The position numbers and the translations under genes are program-made. Shown here piece after piece: positions 22,719-31,723 of a stretch of DNA of 55,164 nucleotides. The first letter of the stretch is position 1; each line of letters starts with the position of its first letter. The notes below the pieces were generated by a model, which searched no databases, had not been told where the DNA came from, and was given only the letters and a program-made list of their open reading frames with translations. Source of the DNA: Hyphomonas sp. (lineage in GTDB: Bacteria > Pseudomonadota > Alphaproteobacteria > Caulobacterales > Hyphomonadaceae); assembly GCA_002700305.1 (NCBI GenBank), contig PACZ01000055.1:5281-60444 (forward strand). The letters run 5' to 3'.

Positions 22719-23879
22719 ATGGCCTTCGACGCCGAGATCCGGGACGCGCTGATTGAACAGGTGCGCCGCTTTGTGACCGAGAAATGCGTGCCGGCAGAGG
22801 CCGAAGTCTCAGAGAATGACGAGGTGCCGCAAAGCATCGTCGACGAGATGAAGAATCTCGGTCTCTTCGGCATTGCCGTGCCGGAGGAATATGGCGGCCT
22901 GCAGCTGGACATGGAGACCGAATGCCTCGTCGCGTTCGAGCTCGGCCAGACCTCTCCGGCCTTCCGCTCCGTTGCGGGCACGAATATCGGCATCGGCTCG
23001 CAGGCGCTTGTCCTGTTCGGCACCGAGGAGCAGAAGTCGAAATGGTTGCCCGGCGTGGCCTCCGGCGACCTGATCGCCAGCTTCGCCCTGACCGAGCCGG
23101 AAGCCGGCTCCGATGCCGGCAGCCTGACGACCAAGGCCATCCGTGACGGTGACCATTACGTCTTCAACGGCACCAAACGCTACATTACCAATGCCAACAA
23201 GGCCGACATTTTCACCGTGATGGCCCGCACCGACCCTGACACGCCCGGCGCCAAAGGTGTCTCGGCCTTCGTGGTCGAGCGGGACACACCCGGCGTCTCC
23301 GTCGGCGTGCCGGAGAAGAAGATGGGCCAGCAGGGCGCCCATATCTGCGACGTCATCTTTGACAATGCCCGCGTCCCGGCCAGCAACATGATCGGCAAGG
23401 AAGGCGAGGGCTTCAAGGTGGCGATGAGCGTGCTGGACAAGGGCCGCCTGCACATCTCCGCCGTGGCGACCGGCGTCTCCAAACGCCTGATCCGCGAAAT
23501 GGTGAACTATGCGCTGGAGCGCAAACAGTTCGGCAAGCCGATCATGGAACACCAGATGATCCAGGCGATGATCGCCGACAGCCAGGCCGAGACCTATGCG
23601 GCCGAGTGCATGATCATGGACGCCGCCCGCCGCCGCGATGCGGGTGAGGATGTCACCCTGCTCGCCTCCTCCACGAAACTGTTCGCCACTGAGGCGTGCG
23701 GCCGCGTGGCCGATCGCGCGGTGCAGGTGTTCGGCGGCGCAGGCTATGTCTCCGACTATGGCATCGAGCGCTTCTACCGCGATGTCCGCATCTTCCGCCT
23801 CTATGAAGGCACCAGCCAGATCCAGCAGATCATCATCGCCCGCGAACTGGCGCGGGCCGCGAAGAAAGGCACCCTGTAA
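22719..23879 (+). CDS. Acyl-CoA dehydrogenase
   Basis: The 386-aa FAD enzyme oxidises acyl-CoA to trans-2-enoyl-CoA. It has the three-domain pattern: N-terminal helices (VRRFVTEKCVPAEAEV), beta domain with ASFALTEPEAGSDAGS and YITNA, and C-terminal helical domain with RKQFGKPIMEHQMIQ. The end reads QVFGGAGYVSDYGIERFYRDVR followed by YEGTSQIQQIIIAREL, where the catalytic Glu (YEGT) is present. AAGGAAG precedes ATG. The serine hydrolase and Nudix genes follow in the same direction after a 94-nt gap. Confidence 0.95.
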   Translation: MAFDAEIRDALIEQVRRFVTEKCVPAEAEVSENDEVPQSIVDEMKNLGLFGIAVPEEYGGLQLDMETECLVAFELGQTSPAFRSVAGTNIGIGSQALVLFGTEEQKSKWLPGVASGDLIASFALTEPEAGSDAGSLTTKAIRDGDHYVFNGTKRYITNANKADIFTVMARTDPDTPGAKGVSAFVVERDTPGVSVGVPEKKMGQQGAHICDVIFDNARVPASNMIGKEGEGFKVAMSVLDKGRLHISAVATGVSKRLIREMVNYALERKQFGKPIMEHQMIQAMIADSQAETYAAECMIMDAARRRDAGEDVTLLASSTKLFATEACGRVADRAVQVFGGAGYVSDYGIERFYRDVRIFRLYEGTSQIQQIIIARELARAAKKGTL

Positions 23880-23973
23880 GGGCGCACATTTGCCGAAGCG
23901 GGCAGGCCGGGCAGAGCCCGTCCGCCCGCTGAGGCCATATCAGGAATACCGGGATAACAGGAAACGCACTCAG

Positions 23974-25209
23974 ATGTTCGAACACGACCCAACCGACCCG
24001 CATGAAGTCGGCCTCAATGCGGATCGCCTCGCGGCGGTTCCGGCCTTCTTCGAGAAGAATTATCTCGACACCGGCAAGCTGCCCTGCATGGCGACGCTGA
24101 TCTCCCGCAATGGCGAGATCGCGCTGGAAGACTATCGCGGCACGACCGAGTTCGACGGCAACACGCCGATCGGGCCGGACACGATCTTCCGCATCTATTC
24201 GATGACCAAGCCGATCACGTCTCTGGCTGCGATGATGCTGTTCGAGGAAGGCAAGCTGCGCCTGGAGCATGAAGTCTCCCGCTACATTCCGGAATTTGCT
24301 GATGTGGAAGTCTTCGACAGCGGCAGCCGTGAAGACTACAAGACGCGCAAGCCCGACCGGCCGATGAAGGTGCTGGACCTGTTCACCCACACGTCCGGCC
24401 TCACCTATGGCTTCATGATGCAGTCGGAAGTCGACGCGCTTTACCGGAAGGAAAAGATCGGCCGTCCGGATGAGACGCTGCAGGAAATGGCGAAACGTCT
24501 CGCCAAGCTGCCGCTTGAATGCTCGCCGGGCGATGAATGGTGGTACAGCCATTCCACCGATGTTCTGGGCGCGATCGTCGAGATCGTCTCCGGCATGGAA
24601 CTTGACCAGTTCTTCCGGGAGCGGATCACCGGTCCGCTCGGCATGGTCGACACGGATTTCTGGGTGCCGGAAGACAAGATCGACCGCCTCATGGCCTGCT
24701 ATGAGCGCCACCCGATCACCGGCGAAGTGACGCAGTCCGATGGCGCAGGCGCCTCGTCGAAGCTCTATTCGAAACGTCCGAAACTGTTGAATGGCGGCGG
24801 CGGCCTCGTCTCCACAGTGCGCGACTATCACCGCTTCTGTCTCATGCTGCTGCGCGGCGGCACGCTGGACGATGCCCGCATCATCAGCCCCAAGACCTGG
24901 GAGTTCATGCGCCAGAACCATCTGCCCGGCGGGCAGACGATCCGCGACATGGGCCGTTCCCTGTTCAGCGAAGTGATCACCGGCGGCACGGGCTTCGGCC
25001 TTGGCGGCTCGGTCGTCACAGATGTTGTGGACACACAGCAGCCGGGCAGCGAAGGCACCTTCAGCTGGGGCGGCCTCGCCTCCACCTTCTTCTGGATCGA
25101 TCCGGAAGAAGAGATCATCGGTATCCAGATGACCCAGCTGATGCCGTCCTCCAGCTATCCGATGCGGCCCCAGTTCCAGCAACTCGCCTACGCGGCCATC
25201 GACTGGTGA
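23974..25209 (+). CDS. Serine hydrolase of the beta-lactamase/EstB family
   Basis: A 411-aa penicillin-binding-protein-fold enzyme. The catalytic SxxK is in RIYSMTKPITSL, the Tyr motif is WWYSHSTDVLG (YSH in place of YxN), and the third motif region is near WGGLAST. No signal peptide, so it is cytoplasmic; such proteins act as esterases (EstB and lovastatin-hydrolase type), not as drug-resistance beta-lactamases. ATG 23974 is chosen because it begins the family-like sequence; the longer frame is a shadow of the dehydrogenase gene. The Nudix gene starts 3 nt after its stop, so the two are likely co-transcribed. Confidence 0.88.
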   Translation: MFEHDPTDPHEVGLNADRLAAVPAFFEKNYLDTGKLPCMATLISRNGEIALEDYRGTTEFDGNTPIGPDTIFRIYSMTKPITSLAAMMLFEEGKLRLEHEVSRYIPEFADVEVFDSGSREDYKTRKPDRPMKVLDLFTHTSGLTYGFMMQSEVDALYRKEKIGRPDETLQEMAKRLAKLPLECSPGDEWWYSHSTDVLGAIVEIVSGMELDQFFRERITGPLGMVDTDFWVPEDKIDRLMACYERHPITGEVTQSDGAGASSKLYSKRPKLLNGGGGLVSTVRDYHRFCLMLLRGGTLDDARIISPKTWEFMRQNHLPGGQTIRDMGRSLFSEVITGGTGFGLGGSVVTDVVDTQQPGSEGTFSWGGLASTFFWIDPEEEIIGIQMTQLMPSSSYPMRPQFQQLAYAAIDW

Positions 25210-25212
25210 CCC

Positions 25213-25674
25213 ATGGGCGACGGCGCACCTCCGCCGCAGCAAAGGCCCAGTGCCCGCCTTGTCATTCTTGACGCGGCGGGCCGGGCGCTCCTTTTCCGTT
25301 TCCGCTTTCCTGACCGGACGTTCTGGGCAACGCCCGGCGGGGCAGTGGATGCAGGCGAGACCTTCGAGGAGGCTGCCCGCCGCGAACTGGCCGAAGAGAC
25401 CGGTTTCACCGGGGACCTTTCTGGTGAAGTGCACCGGCGCTACACCGTCTTCACGGGCCCGTCCGGAAACCGCGTGGAAGCGGACGAGCGCTATTTCTGC
25501 CTGCGTGTCGAGGCGGGCGATGTGGACCGCTCCGGCTGGGAACCGGTCGAGCAGGAAATGATCCAGCAGGTCGCCTGGCTTTCGCCCGCTGACATCCGTG
25601 CCTTGCCGGACCCGGTATTTCCGGAGAACTTCGCCGATCTTGTCGATTATCTGAAAGAGGCGCCCCGCGCATGA
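25213..25674 (+). CDS. NUDIX hydrolase
   Basis: A 153-aa pyrophosphohydrolase with the full Nudix box GGAVDAGETFEEAARRELAE followed by ETGF, which binds Mg2+ and cleaves nucleoside diphosphates linked to another group. The substrate (oxidised nucleotide, ADP-sugar, CoA or capped RNA) cannot be told. It starts 3 nt after the serine-hydrolase stop and overlaps the next gene by 4 nt, so it sits in a tight four-gene run (23974-26287). Confidence 0.92.
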   Translation: MGDGAPPPQQRPSARLVILDAAGRALLFRFRFPDRTFWATPGGAVDAGETFEEAARRELAEETGFTGDLSGEVHRRYTVFTGPSGNRVEADERYFCLRVEAGDVDRSGWEPVEQEMIQQVAWLSPADIRALPDPVFPENFADLVDYLKEAPRA

Positions 25675-25934
25675 GCGAGCCATCCACAAATCCCGTCCGC
25701 GAGGCGATCCTGGAGCTGACCGAGGCGGCAGGGCCGGGAAAGTCGATCAGTGCGGAACAGGCGGCCCGGGCCGTCAGTGACAAGCAGTTCCAGCGCGTCC
25801 TGAAGGATGTGCGGGCCGAGGCGGTCCGCCTGCACAAGGAAGGCACGGTGCTGATCTACCGCAAAGGCAAACCGGTGGAAGATCCCGACGCCTTCAAGGG
25901 CGTCTACCGGCTCGGCCGTCCCGCAGTGTCCTGA
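25671..25934 (+). CDS. DUF3253 small protein
   Basis: An 87-aa protein matching my recollection of DUF3253: an N-terminal winged-helix-like region (VREAILELTEAAGPGKSISA, EQAARAV), then FQRVLKDVRAEAVRLHKEGTV and a final segment with GVYRLGRP. The shape is that of a small helix-turn-helix, but no function is known to me. It overlaps the Nudix gene by ATGA and the next gene by one base, indicating coupled translation. Confidence 0.75.
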   Translation: MSEPSTNPVREAILELTEAAGPGKSISAEQAARAVSDKQFQRVLKDVRAEAVRLHKEGTVLIYRKGKPVEDPDAFKGVYRLGRPAVS

Positions 25935-26287
25935 TGGCGAAGCCGCCGGATCCGTTCCATGAATTCGTCATGGAGCTGTTCGCGCCGATGGGGCCGGTCA
26001 GCGTCCGGCGCATGTTCGGCGGCGCGGGTGTTTTCAGGGACGGGCTGATGTTCGCCCTGCTGTCAGATGATGTGATCTACCTGAAAACCGACGCGGACTT
26101 GCGCGCAGAACTCGAAGCCGAAGGCTGCGAGCCCTTCATCTGGACCCGGCCGAGCGACGGCAAACAGACGGACATGGGCTATCTCAGCCTGCCGCCGGAT
26201 GCGATGGATGAGGCAGACCTTGCCAGCGAATGGGGCCGCAAGGCATTCGCCGTGGCGCTGGCCGCGAAGGCGAAAAAGCGCAAATAG
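25934..26287 (+). CDS. TfoX N-terminal-domain protein
   Basis: A 117-aa protein with the TfoX/Sxy N-terminal domain: FVMELFAPMGPVSVRRMFGG, GVFRDGLMFALLSDDVIYLK, then the family's Y-L-P segment MGYLSLPPDAMDE, and a lysine-rich tail. The domain is shared with the competence regulator TfoX, but stand-alone N-terminal forms have no proven regulatory role. It is the last gene of the run; its start overlaps the DUF3253 stop (TGATG). The 111 nt after it contain no clear terminator, only a TCCAAC/GTTGGA dyad at 26366-26394. Confidence 0.88.
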   Translation: MAKPPDPFHEFVMELFAPMGPVSVRRMFGGAGVFRDGLMFALLSDDVIYLKTDADLRAELEAEGCEPFIWTRPSDGKQTDMGYLSLPPDAMDEADLASEWGRKAFAVALAAKAKKRK

Positions 26288-26398
26288 AGCCGGTCAGGCG
26301 CCGCTTTATAGGGTGTATAGAGGGTCTGTAGATTGGATTTGTGAGGGTCTGAGGGGCGGTTTATCCAACACCAGATTCTCTTTCCGGTTGGATGTCGC

Positions 26399-26902
26399 CT
26401 ATTCCCCGTACCGGCGCAGCTCGCTCTTCGCTCGGCCTTTGGTAACTGTCACGACATAGAGCCGGTCATACTCCGTGGCCTCGTTGATCGGGGCGCCAGG
26501 CTTGCCGCCCAGCAGCTTCACAAGGTCCGGAATCGTATTGGAATGGCCGACGACCAGAATGGCGCCGGGGGTCGCTTTCAGCCGGTTGGCGAAGGCGGCC
26601 TGGCGGCTGGCGTCATAGATCTGGACGGGCAGGCCGGCGCGGGTCGCGGTCGGCTTGGCGGTTTCGATCGTGCGGATCGTGTCAGTGGACCAGACTTCCG
26701 TCAGCCCTGCATCCTGCAGTTCCCGCGACAGGATATCGGCGCGGGCACGGCCCACGACAGTCAGGTCCGGATTGTCTCCGGCCTGTTTTTCGGCGTGGCG
26801 GACGAGATAAATCGTTGTGTCTGGCGGGGTGGGTGCGCTGGCGCAGGCGCCCAGGGCCAGGAAGGACAGGGACGCGAGGGTGCCGCGGCGCGTCAGGCTC
26901 AT
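26399..26902 (-). CDS. Histidine phosphatase family lipoprotein (SixA-like)
   Basis: A 167-aa product beginning with a lipoprotein signal (TLASLSFLALGAC), so it is exported and lipidated. The catalytic domain opens with IYLVRHAEKQ (RHxE, the phospho-accepting His), has STDTIRTIETAKPTA, and closes with VVGHSNTIPDLV, the second catalytic His. It is a small branch-2/SixA-like phosphatase with unknown substrate. Its ATG overlaps the stop of the DUF3291 gene (ATGA), so the two are coupled. The longer frame upstream is not used. Confidence 0.88.
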   Translation of the reverse strand: MSLTRRGTLASLSFLALGACASAPTPPDTTIYLVRHAEKQAGDNPDLTVVGRARADILSRELQDAGLTEVWSTDTIRTIETAKPTATRAGLPVQIYDASRQAAFANRLKATPGAILVVGHSNTIPDLVKLLGGKPGAPINEATEYDRLYVVTVTKGRAKSELRRYGE

Positions 26903-27387
26903 GCGGCGACGGGGCGATCCATCGGATCGTCCAGCGAGAAGGCTTCCGGTGTCGAGCCGTGTTGCCTCAGATGCTGCAGTTTCTGCCATCCGTCCTCCAT
27001 CGAGACTTTTTCGCCTCTCGGAGACCACCACATCACAAAGCTGGCGCCATTGGAACGGTCGATCTCCGCTGCCAGACGTCGCATGCTCGGCGGATGAGTG
27101 CGGCCGGAATAGGAAAATTCCCGCAATTTTTCAAAGGATTCCCAGCCGCCCATGGTCGACACGTCTGGCGCGCCCATGCCTTCCGGATAAGGGAAGATAC
27201 CGTCCAAAGGCATCCACACCCCGTCCGGGCGGCGCACGCCATGACGGTGAAAGTGCAGGCCTTCAAACGCGGCAGCATCCGCAAAAACACGCGGCATGAT
27301 GCTTACGAAAACACGAATGAACTCATTTTCAAGACTGAACGCCCCAAGTGGGCGCGCACAGTTGAAATGAATAAGGCGATAACCCAT
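26899..27387 (-). CDS. DUF3291 protein
   Basis: A 162-aa cytoplasmic protein. The core GGWESFEKLREFSYSGRTH, then MRRLAAEIDR and FVMWWSPRGE with a late GSTPEAF, matches the DUF3291 pattern, related to dimeric alpha-beta-barrel monooxygenase-like folds. No catalytic role is established. It is the first gene of a two-gene minus-strand unit with the phosphatase lipoprotein. Confidence 0.8.
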   Translation of the reverse strand: MGYRLIHFNCARPLGAFSLENEFIRVFVSIMPRVFADAAAFEGLHFHRHGVRRPDGVWMPLDGIFPYPEGMGAPDVSTMGGWESFEKLREFSYSGRTHPPSMRRLAAEIDRSNGASFVMWWSPRGEKVSMEDGWQKLQHLRQHGSTPEAFSLDDPMDRPVAA

Positions 27388-27472
27388 CCCCAGCCTCCTG
27401 AATGCGGAGGATTTAACGGTAAGGAATTACCCCATTCTTAAAGGCGAGTGGGTAACCGTCATAAATCTTAGG

Positions 27473-28267
27473 TTACTTTCCCTGAAAGTTCGCCGGACGC
27501 TTCTCGAGGAAGGCTTTGACCCCCTCCGCAAAATCCGCCGTCCGCCCCGCCGTGCGCTGTGCCAGTCGCTCTTCATGCAGCGCTTCGCCAAGGTCGCCCT
27601 CGGTGGCATCCCAGATCAGTTTGCGCATGCCGGCGAGCGCCACGGTGGGGCCGGTCGAAAGGGTCTCGGCCCATTCCATTGCGGTCGCCATGAGCTGGTC
27701 GTCCTCGACGACCTTGTTGATCATCCCCCACTCCAGAGCCTTGTCTGCAGGGAGCTTTTCGCCGAACAGAGCCATCTCCATCGCGCGGACCCGGCCGATA
27801 TTGCGGGCCAGCAGCCAGGTGGAGCCGCCATCCGGCACGAGGCCGATGCGTCGGAACGCCTGCAGGAAGTAGGCGCTTTTGCCAGCGACGATCAGGTCGC
27901 CCATCAGGCCGATAGAACAGCCCACGCCCGCCGCCGCGCCGTTGATGGCGGTAATGACCGGATGAGGGTGTTCGCGGATGGCGACGATCATCGGGTTGTA
28001 ATGGGTGTCCAGCGGGCGGCCGGCATCCGGCTTGGAGCCCGGATGGCTGAGCGACGGGCCCGAGACCTTGCCGAGATTGGCGCCGGAGCAGAAACCGCGG
28101 CCATTGCCCGTGATTACGGTGCAGCGTGCCTCGTCTGCCGCTTTCTCAAGGGCGTGCAGCATTTCCTGCGCGGTGTCGACGCCGCAGGCATTCATTGTCT
28201 TCGGGTCGTTGAAGGCGATGACGGCGATATTGCCCTTCAGTTCGTAGGAAATCAGCTCGTAGCTCAT
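27473..28267 (-). CDS. Enoyl-CoA hydratase/isomerase family protein
   Basis: A 264-aa crotonase-fold enzyme. The CoA-binding/oxyanion segment TGNGRGFCSGANLG and the second oxyanion region AINGAAAGVGCSIGLMGDLI are present. The family Glu positions are not clear: DGGSTWLLARNIGR carries Asp where many hydratases have Glu, which favours isomerase-type or promiscuous members. It likely acts on 2-enoyl-CoA in fatty-acid breakdown. GGGAGG precedes the start. It is divergent from the aldehyde dehydrogenase gene, with a 161-nt shared promoter region. Confidence 0.9.
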   Translation of the reverse strand: MSYELISYELKGNIAVIAFNDPKTMNACGVDTAQEMLHALEKAADEARCTVITGNGRGFCSGANLGKVSGPSLSHPGSKPDAGRPLDTHYNPMIVAIREHPHPVITAINGAAAGVGCSIGLMGDLIVAGKSAYFLQAFRRIGLVPDGGSTWLLARNIGRVRAMEMALFGEKLPADKALEWGMINKVVEDDQLMATAMEWAETLSTGPTVALAGMRKLIWDATEGDLGEALHEERLAQRTAGRTADFAEGVKAFLEKRPANFQGK

Positions 28268-28428
28268 GCTCGCCCTCCCTTTGGCGGTGTCTCTTGATCT
28301 GGCGCCAATCTAGCCGCCCCGGACCGCTTGTGAACGCCTCACCCGGCGGCAAGGCCAATCTTCCATTGTTAAGCCCTGAACGTGCGCTACACTGTTCACA
28401 GCAACCGATAAGCAGGGAGATCGGATCC

Positions 28429-29865
28429 ATGGCCCTCGACAGCGCCCCCACCACCGGCATGGCCGGCATTCTCGCAAAGCAGAAAGCCGCGCACATCCGC
28501 GACGGAATTCCGTCCGCAGCCAAGCGGACAGAGTGGCTGGACAAGGCCATCGACCTGCTGATCACCTACAATGACGAACTGGTTGACGCCATGTGCCAGG
28601 ACTTCGGGCACCGCTCGAAGGACCAGTCCGGCTTCACCGACATTGCCGGCTCCATCGGCGCGCTGAAGCATGCGAAGAAACATCTCGCCAAATGGATGCG
28701 TCCGGACAAGCGTAAGCCGGAATTCCCGCTCGGCCTGCTGGGCGCGAGAGCGGAGATCCAGTATCAGCCGAAAGGCGTGATTGGCGTCATCAGCCCGTGG
28801 AACTTCCCGGTGAACCTGACCTTCACGCCGCTGGCCGGCGTGTTCGCGGCGGGCAACCGCTGCATGATCAAGCCGTCCGAATTCACCGAAGTTACATCCG
28901 AGGTGATGAAGAAGGCCATCGCCCAGTACTATGATGAGGAAGAAGTGGCCGTGATCACCGGCGGGCCGGAGATCGGCGCCGAGTTCACGAAGCTTGCGTT
29001 CGACCACATCCTGTTCACCGGCGCGACCTCCATCGCGCATCATGTCATGCGGGCCGCAGCGGACAATCTCGTTCCGCTGACACTGGAACTCGGCGGCAAG
29101 AGCCCGGTCGTGCTCGGCCGGTCAGCCGACCTGCAGAAGGCGGCGACCCGGATCATGGCGGGCAAGGCGCTGAATGCCGGGCAGATCTGCCTCGCGCCGG
29201 ACTATGCCTTTGTGCCGAAGGAAAAGACGTCCGACTTTGTGGCGGCGGCAACCAAGGCCATCGAGACGATGTATCCGAGCGGCCTGAAGGACAATGAGGA
29301 CTACACGTCCATCGTGAACCAGCGCCACTATGACCGCCTGATGGGCTATATCGACGAAGCGAAGTCGAAGGGCGCCGAAGTCATCGAGATCAACCCGACC
29401 GGGGAGAATTTCTCCCAGCAGCCGCACCACAAGATTCCGCCGCACATCATCGTCGACCCGTCGGATGACCTGAAAGTGATGCAGGACGAGATCTTCGGCC
29501 CGATCCTGCCGATCAAGTCCTACGCCGATACCAAGGACACGATCGCCTATATCAACGCCCATGACCGTCCGCTGGGCCTCTACTATTTCGGTGAGGATGC
29601 AGCGGAGAAGGATATGGTGCTGAACAACACCACGTCCGGCGGTGTGACCGTGAATGACGTGATCATGCATGTCGGCCAGGAAGACCTGCCCTTCGGCGGC
29701 GTCGGCCCGTCGGGTATGGGATCTTACCATGGCCGCGAAGGCTTCATGGAATTCAGCCACAAGAAATCTGTCTTTGCACAGACGGGTAGCGAAATGATCT
29801 CGATGATCCGCCCGCCTTATGGCGAGAAGTTCCGCAAGCAGATCCAGGGCAGGCTGAAGCGCTAG
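28429..29865 (+). CDS. Aldehyde dehydrogenase (coniferyl-aldehyde-dehydrogenase-like)
   Basis: A 478-aa NAD(P)-dependent enzyme. Motifs: GVIGVISPWNFPVNLT (substrate/NAD region), IKPSEFTEVTS, LELGGKSPVVL (catalytic Glu), ALNAGQICLAPDYA (nucleophilic Cys), DEIFGPILPI and PFGGVGPSGMG. The DYAFV sequence after the Cys and the short C-terminus (no transmembrane tail) fit the coniferyl-aldehyde or fatty-aldehyde branch. It oxidises aldehydes to acids in the cytoplasm. ATG 28429 follows AGGGAGA by 8 nt; the longer frame from 28294 is rejected. A strong terminator follows. Confidence 0.92.
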   Translation: MALDSAPTTGMAGILAKQKAAHIRDGIPSAAKRTEWLDKAIDLLITYNDELVDAMCQDFGHRSKDQSGFTDIAGSIGALKHAKKHLAKWMRPDKRKPEFPLGLLGARAEIQYQPKGVIGVISPWNFPVNLTFTPLAGVFAAGNRCMIKPSEFTEVTSEVMKKAIAQYYDEEEVAVITGGPEIGAEFTKLAFDHILFTGATSIAHHVMRAAADNLVPLTLELGGKSPVVLGRSADLQKAATRIMAGKALNAGQICLAPDYAFVPKEKTSDFVAAATKAIETMYPSGLKDNEDYTSIVNQRHYDRLMGYIDEAKSKGAEVIEINPTGENFSQQPHHKIPPHIIVDPSDDLKVMQDEIFGPILPIKSYADTKDTIAYINAHDRPLGLYYFGEDAAEKDMVLNNTTSGGVTVNDVIMHVGQEDLPFGGVGPSGMGSYHGREGFMEFSHKKSVFAQTGSEMISMIRPPYGEKFRKQIQGRLKR

Positions 29866-29889
29866 CCTCTTGCAACAGGCAAAGAAAAG

Positions 29890-29922
29890 GCCCCTCGTCC
29901 GCAAGGATGAGGGGCTTTTTTT
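29890..29922 (+). terminator. Intrinsic terminator after the aldehyde dehydrogenase gene
   Basis: GCCCCTCGTCC and GGATGAGGGGC pair over 11 bp with one wobble around GCAA, then seven T. The reverse strand has CCTTTTCTTT, so it can also serve the convergent rhlE gene. Confidence 0.93.
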
Positions 29923-29941
29923 CTGTTCGGTGAGCGCTGGC

Positions 29942-31543
29942 TTAGCGCTTCAGGAAGGCCGGAATGTCATTGCCGAAGCCTTTGACGTTTTCCGGGGCCG
30001 GATCCAGGATGAGATCGTCATCCTTGCGTTTGCGGTCGCGTTTCGGCTTTTCCTTGCGCTCGGCACGTTCGCGCTTCGGTTTTTCAGACTTTTCCGGCTT
30101 TTCAGATTTCTCCGACTTCTCCGGCTTGTCGGCCTTCTCAGTCTTTGCGGCCTTTTCCGGCTTGTCGGATTTTGCCGTTGTTTCCGGTTTGGCCGGTGCA
30201 TCTTCTTTCACAGGCGTGTCTGCCGGTTTGGAGGCCGTCGCGGTTTCCGCGTCATCCTGCTCCGTTTCCTCACGGCGGCTACGGCTGCGGCTCCCGCCGC
30301 GTGTCCGCTCACCGCGTCCGCTCCGGCTGCGTCCGCTATCGCGGCTGCTGCCACGGCGCCCGCGCCCGGACTTTTCTTCCGGCGGCAGGTTTTCGATCTC
30401 TTCGAGCAGGCCTTCCGGCATGTACTCGTCGACATCCTTGTTGATCATCTTGAGGACAAAGCCCCAGGACTTCTCATCATCCGGGGAGACCAGCGTGAAG
30501 CTCTCGCCGGTGCGCCCGGCGCGGCCCGTGCGGCCGATCCGGTGGATGTAGTCTTCGTCCTTCGGCGGCGGGGCGTAGTTGAACACATGACCCACATCCG
30601 GAATGTCCAGCCCGCGGGCGGCGACGTCGGAGGCGACCAGAAGTTTCAGGTCGCCATCGCGGAATTTCTGAAGCGTTTCAGTCCGGATGGATTGCGGCAG
30701 GTCGCCATGGATCGGCGCGGCGTCATGGCCGTGCTTGGTCAGCGAGGCTGCAACAATGTCGACTTCGACCTTGCGGTTACAGAAGACGATGCCGTTTTTC
30801 ACGTCGCGCGACTCGATCACGCGGCGCAGGGCGGTCCGCTTGGCCTTGGCGCTGTCGTTCGGCAGGTGGACGACATGCTGGGTGATCGTGGTCGCGGCAT
30901 CGGTCGGACGGGCGACTTCGATCTTGACCGGATCGCGCTGGAAAGTTTTCGCAAGGCGTTGAATATCGGTCGGGAAGGTCGCGGAGAAGAGCAGCGTCTG
31001 GCGGCGCGGCGGCAGCTTGGCGCAGATCTTCTCGATGTCGGGAATGAAGCCCATGTCGAGCATGCGGTCGGCTTCGTCGATGATGAAGTATTCCACGCCC
31101 ATCAGCAGCAGCTTGCCGCGGTCGAACTGGTCGAGCAGGCGGCCAGGCGTCGCGATCAGCACGTCGACGCCGCGTTGCAGCAGGCCTTCCTGCTCCTTGA
31201 AGCTGACCCCGCCGATCAGCAGCGCCATGGTGAGCTTCAGATACTTGCCGTATTTTTCGAAACTCTCGGCAACCTGCGCAGCGAGTTCGCGCGTCGGGCA
31301 GAGGATCAGGCAGCGCGGCATGCGGGCCCGGGCGCGGCCACGGGCCAGGCGGTGGATCATCGGCAGCACGAAGGCGGCCGTTTTGCCGGTACCGGTCTGG
31401 GCGATGCCGGTGACGTCGCCGCCATTCAGGACATGCGGGATGGCTTCAGCCTGGATCGGGGTCGGATGCGTGTAGCCCGACTCGTCCAGGGCTTTGAGAA
31501 TGTTCGGGCCGAGCCCGAGGTCGGCGAATGTTTTTTCAGTCAA
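29942..31543 (-). CDS. rhlE: DEAD-box RNA helicase, RhlE type
   Basis: A 533-aa ATP-dependent RNA helicase. It has the Q motif (TPIQAEAIP), AQTGTGKTAAF, PTRELAAQ, DEADRMLDMGF, SAT, and HRIGRTGRAGR. After residue about 375 comes a tail of about 150 residues: first Arg/Gly/Ser-rich (SGRGRRG, RGGSRSRSRR), then Lys/Glu/Pro repeats (KPEKSEK type), ending GNDIPAFLKR. Such tails add general RNA affinity. The likely start is TTG 31543, with AGGAA 9 nt upstream; no ATG fits the conserved N-terminus. RhlE works in ribosome assembly and with degradosome exonucleases, so it could meet the same RNAs as Rsr, but that link is only inference. Confidence 0.93.
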   Translation of the reverse strand: MTEKTFADLGLGPNILKALDESGYTHPTPIQAEAIPHVLNGGDVTGIAQTGTGKTAAFVLPMIHRLARGRARARMPRCLILCPTRELAAQVAESFEKYGKYLKLTMALLIGGVSFKEQEGLLQRGVDVLIATPGRLLDQFDRGKLLLMGVEYFIIDEADRMLDMGFIPDIEKICAKLPPRRQTLLFSATFPTDIQRLAKTFQRDPVKIEVARPTDAATTITQHVVHLPNDSAKAKRTALRRVIESRDVKNGIVFCNRKVEVDIVAASLTKHGHDAAPIHGDLPQSIRTETLQKFRDGDLKLLVASDVAARGLDIPDVGHVFNYAPPPKDEDYIHRIGRTGRAGRTGESFTLVSPDDEKSWGFVLKMINKDVDEYMPEGLLEEIENLPPEEKSGRGRRGSSRDSGRSRSGRGERTRGGSRSRSRREETEQDDAETATASKPADTPVKEDAPAKPETTAKSDKPEKAAKTEKADKPEKSEKSEKPEKSEKPKRERAERKEKPKRDRKRKDDDLILDPAPENVKGFGNDIPAFLKR

Positions 31544-31723
31544 TGTCTGTCGTTCCTAGGATGGAAGTTGTTACCCGGTGCAGCCCGAATGGCCGCCAAC
31601 ATTCCGCTTTCCGCACCCATGTGCGTTCCACGGACCGGGCGCTTTCCATGCCCGGAGCGTCTTGTGCGCTGCACATAGTGTATTTCGGGGCTGAGGTGAA
31701 GAGCCTGCGTTCAGGACCGGGAG

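Noticed and set aside
23974..25209. Calling the serine hydrolase a resistance beta-lactamase
   Set aside because: No export signal and an EstB-like motif set (YSH) indicate an esterase-type enzyme.
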